This document shows positions 55,013 through 62,693 of a stretch of 64,000 nucleotides of DNA, piece after piece. Under the pieces are notes generated by a model that was given only the letters and a program-made list of their open reading frames with translations, searched no databases and was not told the DNA's origin. Source of the DNA: Oscillospiraceae bacterium. Its GTDB lineage: Bacteria; Bacillota; Clostridia; Christensenellales; Aristaeellaceae. Each line of letters opens with the position of its first letter. The stretch's first letter is position 1. The DNA lies in the NCBI GenBank assembly GCA_031269355.1, contig JAISZG010000041.1, positions 40,289 to 104,288 on the forward strand. Reading direction: 5' to 3'. The translations under genes and the position numbers were made by a program.

Positions 55013-56209
55013 ATGGCTGACAGTAAACGCGATAAAGCAGCGGCGTGGATCGGATTTATTCTATTGACGACAGTCGCGCTAATTGTCGGGCGCGTAAACC
55101 ATTCCCAACTGTTTGGAACCGGAATGTTCGACAGTTTCGCGCTGCAGGCGGACGCATGGCGAGAAGGCTCCACGCACCTTGCGGAAGATTTCAAACATCT
55201 TGAGCTTGCGATATACAATGATAATTATTATGTGAGCTTCCCACCTTTCCCCTCCGTGCCGATATACCTGCTTAAATTTATAATTCCCTCCGGCGTGCCG
55301 AGCGGGCTTTTAACGCTGATATATTTTCTTCTATGCTATCCGGTCGCCTATAAAATCGCGCGCCGAACTATAGCTGCGGCGAGCGCGGCGATGCTGTCGT
55401 TCGCGGCGCTGGCGGGCGGAAGCATGCTCGACGTGGCTGTGTCCGGCACTGTATTCGCTGGCGCCGTATGGTACCAGGCGCAGACGTTAAGCCTGCTGTT
55501 GACGCTGTGCGCGTTCTACGGCGTCGGTCACCATCGCGCCAGCTGGCGCTTCTTTGGCTGGCTGTCTCTAGCTCTGGCGGTGGGGTGTCGTCCGTTCCAG
55601 GCGGTATATCTGCCGTTCCTTATATGGGAAGCGACGCGGCGGCAAACGGAACTGCCTATGGGCAAGAAGCTGGTATCCATACTGCCCATGTGGATTGCGC
55701 CCGCCGCAGTCGCCGCCGCGCTGTGCTGGTATAATTGGATTCGTTTTGGATCGATATTTGAGTTCGGTCATAACTATCTGCCGGAGTTTATGTATTTGCA
55801 CGCGCAGTTTGATCTGAAAAATATCGCCGTCAATTTCTTCAGGATACTCAGGCCGCCGTTTATCGAAGAAATATCCTCGGCGATTCCTTTGGCGTATGGA
55901 TTTGCCGTATACGCGACCAATCCTATGCTCACGAACGCAGCGTGCTCCGTGATGCGCCGCAAACCGGACGCGGGAGATATACTGCTGATGCTGACGCTAA
56001 GCGCGCATTTCTTCTTGCTGCTGATGCATCCGACATTTGGCGGCTGGCAATATGGCACGCGATATATATGCGATCTTCTGCCCGGATTTCTTGCGCTCAG
56101 ATACCGGAGCGGCAAATCAGTCGGCGCGCCGGAATGCGTTTATCTAGTCAGTTTGGCGGCTTTCAACATCGCTGGAACAATCGCGTTTCATGCGCTAAGC
56201 GGAAGATAA
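55013..56209 (+). CDS. polytopic membrane protein of unknown function
   Basis: 398 residues, about nine or ten membrane segments. An early loop carries GMFDSFALQADAWREGSTHL and NDNYYVSFPPFPSVPIYLLK, a pattern seen in bacterial GT-C-like membrane glycosyltransferases. Late loop motif FGGWQYGTRYICDLLPGFLA also recurs in such proteins. AAAAGGAGC precedes ATG 55013. It follows the Gx gene by 27 bases and may belong to that transcript; it ends 4 bases from the convergent GpsA-like gene. Activity unknown. Confidence 0.75.
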   Translation: MADSKRDKAAAWIGFILLTTVALIVGRVNHSQLFGTGMFDSFALQADAWREGSTHLAEDFKHLELAIYNDNYYVSFPPFPSVPIYLLKFIIPSGVPSGLLTLIYFLLCYPVAYKIARRTIAAASAAMLSFAALAGGSMLDVAVSGTVFAGAVWYQAQTLSLLLTLCAFYGVGHHRASWRFFGWLSLALAVGCRPFQAVYLPFLIWEATRRQTELPMGKKLVSILPMWIAPAAVAAALCWYNWIRFGSIFEFGHNYLPEFMYLHAQFDLKNIAVNFFRILRPPFIEEISSAIPLAYGFAVYATNPMLTNAACSVMRRKPDAGDILLMLTLSAHFFLLLMHPTFGGWQYGTRYICDLLPGFLALRYRSGKSVGAPECVYLVSLAAFNIAGTIAFHALSGR

Positions 56210-56213
56210 TTAT

Positions 56214-57254
56214 TTATATATCATCAGTTTCAAACGCTCGCCACGGAACGTCGATATCAACCGCGCCGTCGAGCAGCGCGCCTATATGCATGAGAAGCGG
56301 AAAATCCGATAAGCTCGCCTTACCCGCATCCGCCAGCGATCGTATAGCGCGAACCGTTCGCCGGGCGATAGATACCGATTCAAGCGTAACCCCTTGAAGG
56401 CGCTCAATAGCCTGATCAAACGGCAGCCCTCGCCCAAGAAGCGTGCCGAGCAAACGCGTACGCCCCCCGAATATAGTTACATATAAATCGCCCGCCCCAT
56501 ATACGATATTGTCCGGCTGTCCGCCGACTATTTTTAATATACGAGACATCTCGCGAACGCTCTGTCCGAACAGCGCGGCCTGCGGATTATACGCTAGCGT
56601 CGCGCCGTCTCCTTCTTCGCGTTGAATCTGCCCTATCGCAAGAGATACGCCCAGCGCGAACGCGTTCTTCAAAGCCACCGCGCATTCCACTCCCTGGACA
56701 TCCGTAGACACGCTTATATGATAATACGGCGTTTCAAACGTTTGTTTCAGCATACGCAATATTTTCGGATTATTCCCGCAGAAAACAACCGAGCTGTGTC
56801 TGTGATCCGCCAACTCGTAACTTGTGCACGGCCCGCCTATCGCATTAAATGACAGCGACCTTTGAGATCGTTCCTCGAACACTCGAGGAAACGGCACGAG
56901 CGCGCCGTCCGGCATATCGATCATACCTTTTGTGACGGCAAGCACCGGCGCGCATTCCGGCACAAGCGGAAGAACGGCATCGGCGAACCAATCGACGCCA
57001 AAGCTGCTCACCCCGCATAACACAATATCCGCCGAAGTCACCGCTTCCCCCAGCGCGTCTGCCGTATCGAATCGAACGCCCTGCGGCAGCGGGCGTCTCA
57101 TCGTCAAATGCGCGCCGGTATCGCGCGCGAAGCGGATTATGTCCGCGTCGAGCGGCGTGCCGATTATCCTTATATCATGGCCATTATACGCCGCCGGATG
57201 GCTCATCGCGCTGCCCATCATTCCGGCGCCGACAATAACTATCTTCTTAAGCAT
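56214..57254 (-). CDS. NAD(P)-dependent glycerol-3-phosphate dehydrogenase-like protein
   Basis: 346 residues. Rossmann motif IVIVGAGMMGSAMSHPAAYN; later VLAVTKGMIDMPDG, AIGGPCTSYELAD, the catalytic lysine in ECAVALKNAFALGVSL, and GDLYVTIFGGRTRLLGTLLG, all of GpsA type. GAGMMGSAMSHPAAYNGHDI differs from standard GAGxWGTALA. The C-terminus is longer than usual GpsA. It may be a housekeeping GpsA or a related sugar-phosphate dehydrogenase. ATG 57254 is preferred over 57263, which directly abuts AGAGGT. Confidence 0.82.
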   Translation of the reverse strand: MLKKIVIVGAGMMGSAMSHPAAYNGHDIRIIGTPLDADIIRFARDTGAHLTMRRPLPQGVRFDTADALGEAVTSADIVLCGVSSFGVDWFADAVLPLVPECAPVLAVTKGMIDMPDGALVPFPRVFEERSQRSLSFNAIGGPCTSYELADHRHSSVVFCGNNPKILRMLKQTFETPYYHISVSTDVQGVECAVALKNAFALGVSLAIGQIQREEGDGATLAYNPQAALFGQSVREMSRILKIVGGQPDNIVYGAGDLYVTIFGGRTRLLGTLLGRGLPFDQAIERLQGVTLESVSIARRTVRAIRSLADAGKASLSDFPLLMHIGALLDGAVDIDVPWRAFETDDI

Positions 57255-57365
57255 AACTATCATACCTCTAAATTAAAGCGAACTATCTCTATATTGTATG
57301 CGATAATTTATGTGCATCAAAATAAAGTAAATACGCTGGAAGAAGCATGTCTCCCAACCGTACCC

Positions 57366-57534
57366 TAAGAGCCGCGCAAGGGTCGGAGAAATGCGCAGCT
57401 TGGAGCGGATTTTTCGTCAGGTTGGATGAAGCGCAGGGAGGCGTAGCCGGCAGCTACGTTGACCGGAGCTGAACCCAAGCTGGCGAAAAAGACGCCCAAG
57501 ATGCGCGTTTCGTAGATTCTCGCGCAGGCTCTTA
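57366..57534. mobile_element. 169 bp inverted-repeat element (MITE-like or structured repeat)
   Basis: Terminal TAAGAGCC (57366-57373) and GGCTCTTA (57527-57534) are perfect inverted repeats, extendable with gaps to TAAGAGCC-GCGC-AG. Inner arms 57388-57425 and 57472-57511 are complementary over roughly 80%, and a GTAGC/GCTAC hairpin (57443-57457) sits near the centre. The whole folds as one long interrupted hairpin. There is no coding capacity. It lies between the GpsA-like and oadA genes. MITE, RNA element or terminator are all possible. Confidence 0.6.
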
Positions 57535-57557
57535 ATATATTGACCCGCTTTTTTATA

Positions 57558-58949
57558 TCAAATTGGCGCCGTCAGCCCATCCGCCGTCAATCCTTCAAGC
57601 CTTAGCTTAGCGGCCTGGCGCGCCTCAAAAAACTTCGTCGCGACCTGAGGGAACAATGCGTAACTGAGCACATCCTCGTCCTGCTCGCTGTACTCCCTTA
57701 TATCCTGACGGTATTTCTCAAGCTCAGGCGCGATATCGTCCGCCGGGCGATGCGTGATAATCTTTTCGTCGCCTATTATCTTCCGCCGCACTTCCTCGTT
57801 TACAGGCGCGGGCAGCTGTCCATATTCTCCGCGCATCAATCCCTTGGATTCCTTAGTCACCATCTTATACCGCTCGCCGCCCAACACGTTCATAACCGCT
57901 TGGGTTCCTACAATCTGGCTCGTGGGCGTCACCAGCGGCGGATAACCAAAATCTTCCCTAACGCGCGGAACCTCCTCAAGCACCTCGTAGAACTTTCCGG
58001 ACGCGTTCGCCTGCTTCAACTGGCTGATCAAGTTCGAAAGCATTCCGCCTGGCACCTGATAGAGCAGCGTGTTTACATCGACGCTCAGCACGCGCGGATC
58101 CAGCCAGCCGCTTTTCTTAAGATCCTCCGCGACTTCTCTAAACGTTTCAGCCGCCTTGCTCAGCATGCTCAAATCAATGCCTGTGTCATACTCAGTTCCC
58201 GCCAGCGTTGCTACAAGCGATTCCGTCGCGGGCTGGCTGGTGCCGTTCGCAAGGGGCGAAAGGGCGGTATCTACTATATCCGCTCCGGCTTCTATCGCCT
58301 TAAGATATGTCATATCGCCGGTGCCCGTCGTATTGTGGGTATGCAGATGAATCGGCAGCTTGGTATTTTCCTTAAGTTTCTTAACCAGGCTATACGCGCT
58401 GTACGGAAGCAAAAGGTTCGCCATATCCTTTATGCATATGACGTCCGCGCCCATATCCTCGATTTGCTTCGCAAGTTCGACGAAGTACGCCTCGGTGTGA
58501 ACGGAGCTTATCGTATAGCTCATCGCGACTTCCGCAATGCCATTATATTGCTTCGTCGCACGAACCGCCGTTTTCATATTGCGAAGATCGTTGAGCGCGT
58601 CGAACGTGCGGATTATATCTATCCCGTTATCCAACGTCTTCTTTACAAAATATTCCACTACATCATCAGCATAATGTTTATATCCCAATATGTTCTGCCC
58701 ACGCAGCAGCATCTGCAGCTTCGTATTGGGAAGCGCCTTGCGCAGCTTGCGCAGTCGATCCCACGGATCTTCGTTCAAAAAGCGCAGGCAGCTGTCAAAC
58801 GTCGCGCCGCCCCAGCACTCCAGCGCGTAGTAGCCCGCTTTGTCTAGATATTCGCACGCGGGCAACATCTGCTCGATCCGCATTCGCGTCGCGGCCTGCG
58901 ACTGATGCGCGTCGCGCAGGATAGTATCCATTATCTTTACCTTGCTCAT
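57558..58949 (-). CDS. oadA: oxaloacetate decarboxylase alpha / pyruvate carboxyltransferase (5S-like)
   Basis: 463 residues. HMGL-like TIM-barrel: VKIMDTILRDAHQSQAATRM (metal Asp), ALECWGGATFDSCLRFLNED, QMLLRGQNILGYKHY, VICIKDMANLL (carbamylated Lys) and LHTHNTTGTGDM. The usual C-terminal biotin domain is absent; it is encoded as a separate carrier upstream. It moves CO2 between oxaloacetate/pyruvate and biotin. ATG 58949 has GAGGAGG upstream. Last gene of a four-gene operon. Decarboxylase versus transcarboxylase role is undecided. Confidence 0.92.
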   Translation of the reverse strand: MSKVKIMDTILRDAHQSQAATRMRIEQMLPACEYLDKAGYYALECWGGATFDSCLRFLNEDPWDRLRKLRKALPNTKLQMLLRGQNILGYKHYADDVVEYFVKKTLDNGIDIIRTFDALNDLRNMKTAVRATKQYNGIAEVAMSYTISSVHTEAYFVELAKQIEDMGADVICIKDMANLLLPYSAYSLVKKLKENTKLPIHLHTHNTTGTGDMTYLKAIEAGADIVDTALSPLANGTSQPATESLVATLAGTEYDTGIDLSMLSKAAETFREVAEDLKKSGWLDPRVLSVDVNTLLYQVPGGMLSNLISQLKQANASGKFYEVLEEVPRVREDFGYPPLVTPTSQIVGTQAVMNVLGGERYKMVTKESKGLMRGEYGQLPAPVNEEVRRKIIGDEKIITHRPADDIAPELEKYRQDIREYSEQDEDVLSYALFPQVATKFFEARQAAKLRLEGLTADGLTAPI

Positions 58950-58976
58950 AATTCCTCCTCGAGGTCGATAACGCAA

Positions 58977-59378
58977 TCAGCCCAGCACAACCAGCTTATC
59001 TCCCGTATTTACAGTGCTTCCCTTACTGACCAGCACCTGCGCAATCGTGCCGTCACGCGACGCGACGATCTCGTTCTCCATCTTCATCGCCTCCAATACC
59101 AGCAGCACGTCATGTTTCTTCACCGCCTGCCCTACCGACACGGCGACGGACATTATCGTGCCCGGCATCGGAGCGACTATAGGATCGCCCGCAACCGCCT
59201 GCGCTGGCGCGGTTTTCTGCACTATAGGCGGCGACTTGGGGGTCGAAGGCGCGACCGGCGCCGGTATCGCCTGCACGATCGGTGCCGCAACGGCAACCTG
59301 AGCCGCAGGCGCGCCTGAAGTTTCTTCAACCTGAACCTGATAAGTCTTCCCGTTCACGGTGATTTGGAAAGAACGCAT
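58977..59378 (-). CDS. biotin/lipoyl carrier protein
   Basis: 133 residues. N-terminal strand FQITVNGKTYQVQVEE, an Ala/Pro-rich linker (about 25-65), and a biotinyl domain with LEAMKMEN, Lys99 being the biotinylation site. The shape matches the 1.3S/gamma carriers of transcarboxylase and Na+-dependent decarboxylases. 27 bases before oadA. Confidence 0.94.
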   Translation of the reverse strand: MRSFQITVNGKTYQVQVEETSGAPAAQVAVAAPIVQAIPAPVAPSTPKSPPIVQKTAPAQAVAGDPIVAPMPGTIMSVAVSVGQAVKKHDVLLVLEAMKMENEIVASRDGTIAQVLVSKGSTVNTGDKLVVLG

Positions 59379-59444
59379 CTTATTCCTCCTACCCTTTCCG
59401 CGCCGAGTTAAAACACGCGCGGTATATATTAGTTTTAATAGCCA

Positions 59445-59990
59445 TTATATTCGGCTGTATATTTGTTCTTCGCGACCGGCTCTGCTCCACGCCAAAGCCA
59501 CTCGTCCGCTTCTGATGGGGCGTCGTATCCGCAGCCCCTCTATCGGTTGAATTTTTTCATCCGCAGATTCGTCAGCGGCTGTCTCCAGCATCATCATAGC
59601 GGCGGCGGCGACCACCGCTGCTAGCTCGTCCGAATCATCCCGACCCGCTTGATCGGAATAACCTGAACTCTCTGATTTATCCGCCCTCAAAACCGGCTTG
59701 GCGCTTTGCTCCACCGGCCTTGAAGTTTCCGCTTCTTCTTCGGACTTTTGCCGCGACGCGTTCTGCTTCATTCGATCCAACATCTGAAACAGTATCATAA
59801 GCAAAGCCACAACGATCAGAACAATTATCATACCGGCGTTGTTTATCGGCTGCCTGGCGGCTTGCTCCTGCACAACGCCTTCCGGTTCCGTCAATGCGAT
59901 CTCCTGAAAAGGTTCTGCGGTGGATTGGGCGTCGACAGCGTCCATAGATTCAGCGAACGCGACCGCACCCAGGATTGTCGCAGCGTTCAT
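59445..59990 (-). CDS. OadG-like membrane subunit with Ala-rich tail
   Basis: 181 residues. A single membrane helix (MIIVLIVVALLMILFQML) at about 53-70 after a polar N-terminal region, then a charged linker. The motif DELAAVVAAAAMMMLETAAD follows, typical of the delta/gamma subunits of Na+ decarboxylases, with a basic end (GLRIRRPIRSGRVALAWSRA). It anchors the carboxyltransferase to the membrane beta subunit in known complexes. Second such subunit in the window, unlike the 71-residue one next to oadB. Confidence 0.8.
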   Translation of the reverse strand: MNAATILGAVAFAESMDAVDAQSTAEPFQEIALTEPEGVVQEQAARQPINNAGMIIVLIVVALLMILFQMLDRMKQNASRQKSEEEAETSRPVEQSAKPVLRADKSESSGYSDQAGRDDSDELAAVVAAAAMMMLETAADESADEKIQPIEGLRIRRPIRSGRVALAWSRAGREEQIYSRI

Positions 59991-60016
59991 AGGCTCTCCT
60001 CCCTCCGACCGATCGC

Positions 60017-61486
60017 TTATAGCGGCAGATTGCCGTGTTTCTTCGGCGGATTCTGATCCCGTTTGGATTCAAGCATTCCGAGCGCCGCGATAACTAAACG
60101 GCGCGTATCCGCCGGATCAATCACGTCGTCGACCAATCCTTGCGCCGCCGCCGATACTCCATCCGCTACTTCGCTGGCGTAACGCTCTGCAAGCGATTGA
60201 CGAACCGCGTTAACGTCGCCCGTGGAGGAGGCGATTTCGTCTTTATAGTATAACGCTGCCGCCGCTTCCGGCGATATCGGAGAAATCACCGCGCCTGGCC
60301 ACGCGTATATCACATCCGCCGAATCGCGCCCGCCAAATACAGCGTATCCCGCGCCGATCGCGTCGCCCGTAATCACGCGCACGGTTGGGCATGTCGCTTC
60401 CGAAACCGCGTACGCTAGCTGAGCCGACGCCTTTATCAGATCAGTCTGCGCATCCGACCTCACCGCCGCGAACCCAGTCGTGTTGATCAGCGATATGACA
60501 GGTAGGTTGAAGCAGTCGCACATGCGGATGAACCGCGCCACCTTGCGGCACGTATCCGCGTTGAGCAAACCGGTCGCCGCGACCACTCCTACGCTCTGCC
60601 CGCCCAATCTGCCAAGATAGGTAAGCGCGGACGGAGCGTACGCCTCGCACAGCGGCAGCGCGGTTCCGGCGTCCAGCATATCGAGTATCAATTTGTCCGG
60701 CGCATCGGGATCGACGATCGTAAGCTTCCGATTCAAATCGCCCGGTTCGCTGTCCGGCGGATTTTCCAAATTATTATCCGGCAGCAGCGCAAGCGTTTCG
60801 CGCGCCTTGCGCAGCGCGGTTTGCTCATCCGGGCATACGATGGACACGCCGCCGCGCTTCGCGTGCGCGACCGCGCCGCCAAGCTCCTTTGGATCCACCC
60901 GTTCGTCAAGCTCCCGCGAAACGGCCGCCGCGCCTACAGTCGTCCACTGCGCGGACGATTCTGACGCTATAACGATATCCATCATCGCGGGCAGTATCGC
61001 CGCAGCTCCGACGCTCGCGCCTAATATTACGCCTATCATGGGCACCACACCCGATAACCTTGCGATATCCTTATATAATTCAGAATAGGCGTCAACCGTC
61101 GACGCGCCCTCTTCCAGCCGCGCTCCCGCGCTGTCAAACATTCCGACAACAGGCGCTCCGCATTTGCGCGCCAACGCAAGCGCTTTGCGAATCTTCGCGG
61201 CGTGCGCTTTAGTTATCGCTCCCGCTTTCACCGTGTAATCCTGCGCGAATACATATGCAGGCCGCCCGTTTATTGTACCATACCCGGTTACTACGCCTTC
61301 CGCCAGTCCGCCGCCGGTAAAAAGGCAATCCAACTCCACAAAACTATTGGGATCGAGCAGCGCGTCCACGCGCTCGCGCGCAGTCATCTTTTCGCCCGCC
61401 AGCTGCTTGGCCGCCCAGTTCGCCTCACCTCGCCGCACAGTTTCCTTGCGTTCCAGCGAATGCTCCAGGCTTTGCCTATTCCGCAT
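60017..61486 (-). CDS. acyl-CoA carboxyltransferase (methylmalonyl-CoA decarboxylase alpha / 12S-like)
   Basis: 489 residues, two crotonase-like carboxyltransferase halves. Motifs: MTARERVDALLDPNSFVELD, FAQDYTVKAGAITKAHAAKI, FDSAGARLEEGASTV, GASVGAAAILPAMMD, and later FNLPVISLINTTGFAAVRSD and GDAIGAGYAVFGGRDSAD. It transfers CO2 between an acyl-CoA (methylmalonyl-CoA is likely) and biotin. ATG 61486 has GGAGGG six bases upstream; the open frame continues to 61534. The operon carboxyltransferase-OadG-biotin carrier-OadA combines acyl-CoA and keto-acid half-reactions, as in Propionibacterium transcarboxylase. Confidence 0.9.
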   Translation of the reverse strand: MRNRQSLEHSLERKETVRRGEANWAAKQLAGEKMTARERVDALLDPNSFVELDCLFTGGGLAEGVVTGYGTINGRPAYVFAQDYTVKAGAITKAHAAKIRKALALARKCGAPVVGMFDSAGARLEEGASTVDAYSELYKDIARLSGVVPMIGVILGASVGAAAILPAMMDIVIASESSAQWTTVGAAAVSRELDERVDPKELGGAVAHAKRGGVSIVCPDEQTALRKARETLALLPDNNLENPPDSEPGDLNRKLTIVDPDAPDKLILDMLDAGTALPLCEAYAPSALTYLGRLGGQSVGVVAATGLLNADTCRKVARFIRMCDCFNLPVISLINTTGFAAVRSDAQTDLIKASAQLAYAVSEATCPTVRVITGDAIGAGYAVFGGRDSADVIYAWPGAVISPISPEAAAALYYKDEIASSTGDVNAVRQSLAERYASEVADGVSAAAQGLVDDVIDPADTRRLVIAALGMLESKRDQNPPKKHGNLPL

Positions 61487-61704
61487 CACGTTCCCTCCAA
61501 ACACAATGTCGATACGCATAATATTTATATGCATACAACAAATAGAAAAGCTTCATCCTAAGCCAAATTCTTACTTCTACACGGACGGCCTTTTTTCCTG
61601 CAATCGACAAAAAAAGAGTGTACTCAAATATGCCTCGCCCTTTAACAAGAAACCAATTCTCGCGTATCCACGCCGTGCCGCCAGCCCCAATAAGCGACGG
61701 CTGC

Positions 61705-62679
61705 TCAGCAGCCAACCTTATATTTATACCATTTTGCGAGGGCGGTATATTTTTCGTTGTATTCATTATATTTCAGTTTTTCGAACTGTTCAACCTCTGC
61801 AAGCATTGCTTCATAGTTTGACGCGAGCTTCGCGTACTCCCACCATATTAATGATAGCCTTATATTTGCCTCTACCCATTCGAACGGTTTTCTGCCGTTA
61901 CCATATACCAGGGGATCAATGTTTGGCCTCATCCTAAATACCCAAGGCTTAACTATGTGCCCGGCGGCGTGGAGTATTTTCGAATCGCCGTACATATTAA
62001 AGTTGTCGTTATACTCGAGTGGACGTCCGCATAGTTTTACTTTATCCGCGAAAATTCCATTCATTATGCCCTGATCCGCAAACAACTCTTCTTTCATTCC
62101 ATTTTGTTCGACATAATTTACGAACTCAAGATAAGTATTTATATTTATATTGTTCTTTCGAAAGCCTTCCAGATTCATCACAAGAACGCCCGTATTGAAG
62201 ATCTCATTCATACTGCTTGAAAGAAAAAGCCTGTCAGGCTTTTTCATCATCTGCTCTACGTCTATATCCTTTTCGCTTCTTGTCACGAGCATTAGCTTCC
62301 CGTCGAATGAATCGTAATAGTAACTGCGTATATCTGCGCTTACAATAACATCGACATCCATATAGAGAGCGCGCGCGATACTATGCGGCAAAAGTTCGTG
62401 CGCCATGAAGTAATAATAGGTCTCCTCCGGCCAGTAGTTCTGGTATTCCTGTTTGCCAATCCTGAAATCCGCGAACATGCCATCAGGTACTTTAATAAAT
62501 TCAACATTCGCGCCATACATCGCGGCGGTTTTCTTTATCTCGCCTATTGTATATTCGTCAAATCCTCTGGACAGAAAATAAAAGTTCACTTGCTCGTCAC
62601 AATGGTTTACGCATACGCTTGCCATCGATGTCGTAGCGTATTTTGCTACTTTATTATCACAGCTATATATTATGTTCAT
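61705..62679 (-). CDS. glycosyltransferase family 8 protein
   Basis: 324 residues. GT8 layout: MNIIYSCDNKVAKYATTSMA at the N-terminus, the metal/UDP-binding D-x-D in ALYMDVDVIVSADI, FNTGVLVMNLEGFRK, EELFADQGIMNGIF, and the late histidine in ILHAAGHIVKPW. UDP-glucose or UDP-galactose is the usual donor. Acceptor unknown. Lower GC and more Asn/Tyr/Lys codons than its neighbours hint at transfer. 14 bases after the next upstream gene, possibly acting on that product. Confidence 0.9.
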   Translation of the reverse strand: MNIIYSCDNKVAKYATTSMASVCVNHCDEQVNFYFLSRGFDEYTIGEIKKTAAMYGANVEFIKVPDGMFADFRIGKQEYQNYWPEETYYYFMAHELLPHSIARALYMDVDVIVSADIRSYYYDSFDGKLMLVTRSEKDIDVEQMMKKPDRLFLSSSMNEIFNTGVLVMNLEGFRKNNININTYLEFVNYVEQNGMKEELFADQGIMNGIFADKVKLCGRPLEYNDNFNMYGDSKILHAAGHIVKPWVFRMRPNIDPLVYGNGRKPFEWVEANIRLSLIWWEYAKLASNYEAMLAEVEQFEKLKYNEYNEKYTALAKWYKYKVGC

Positions 62680-62693
62680 TTATTCCACCCATC

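Noticed and set aside
57750..58847. 365-codon open frame on the plus strand
   Set aside because: It lies wholly antisense to oadA, whose family motifs are clear, and its product is Arg/His-rich with no recognisable domain. High GC makes such shadow frames common here.
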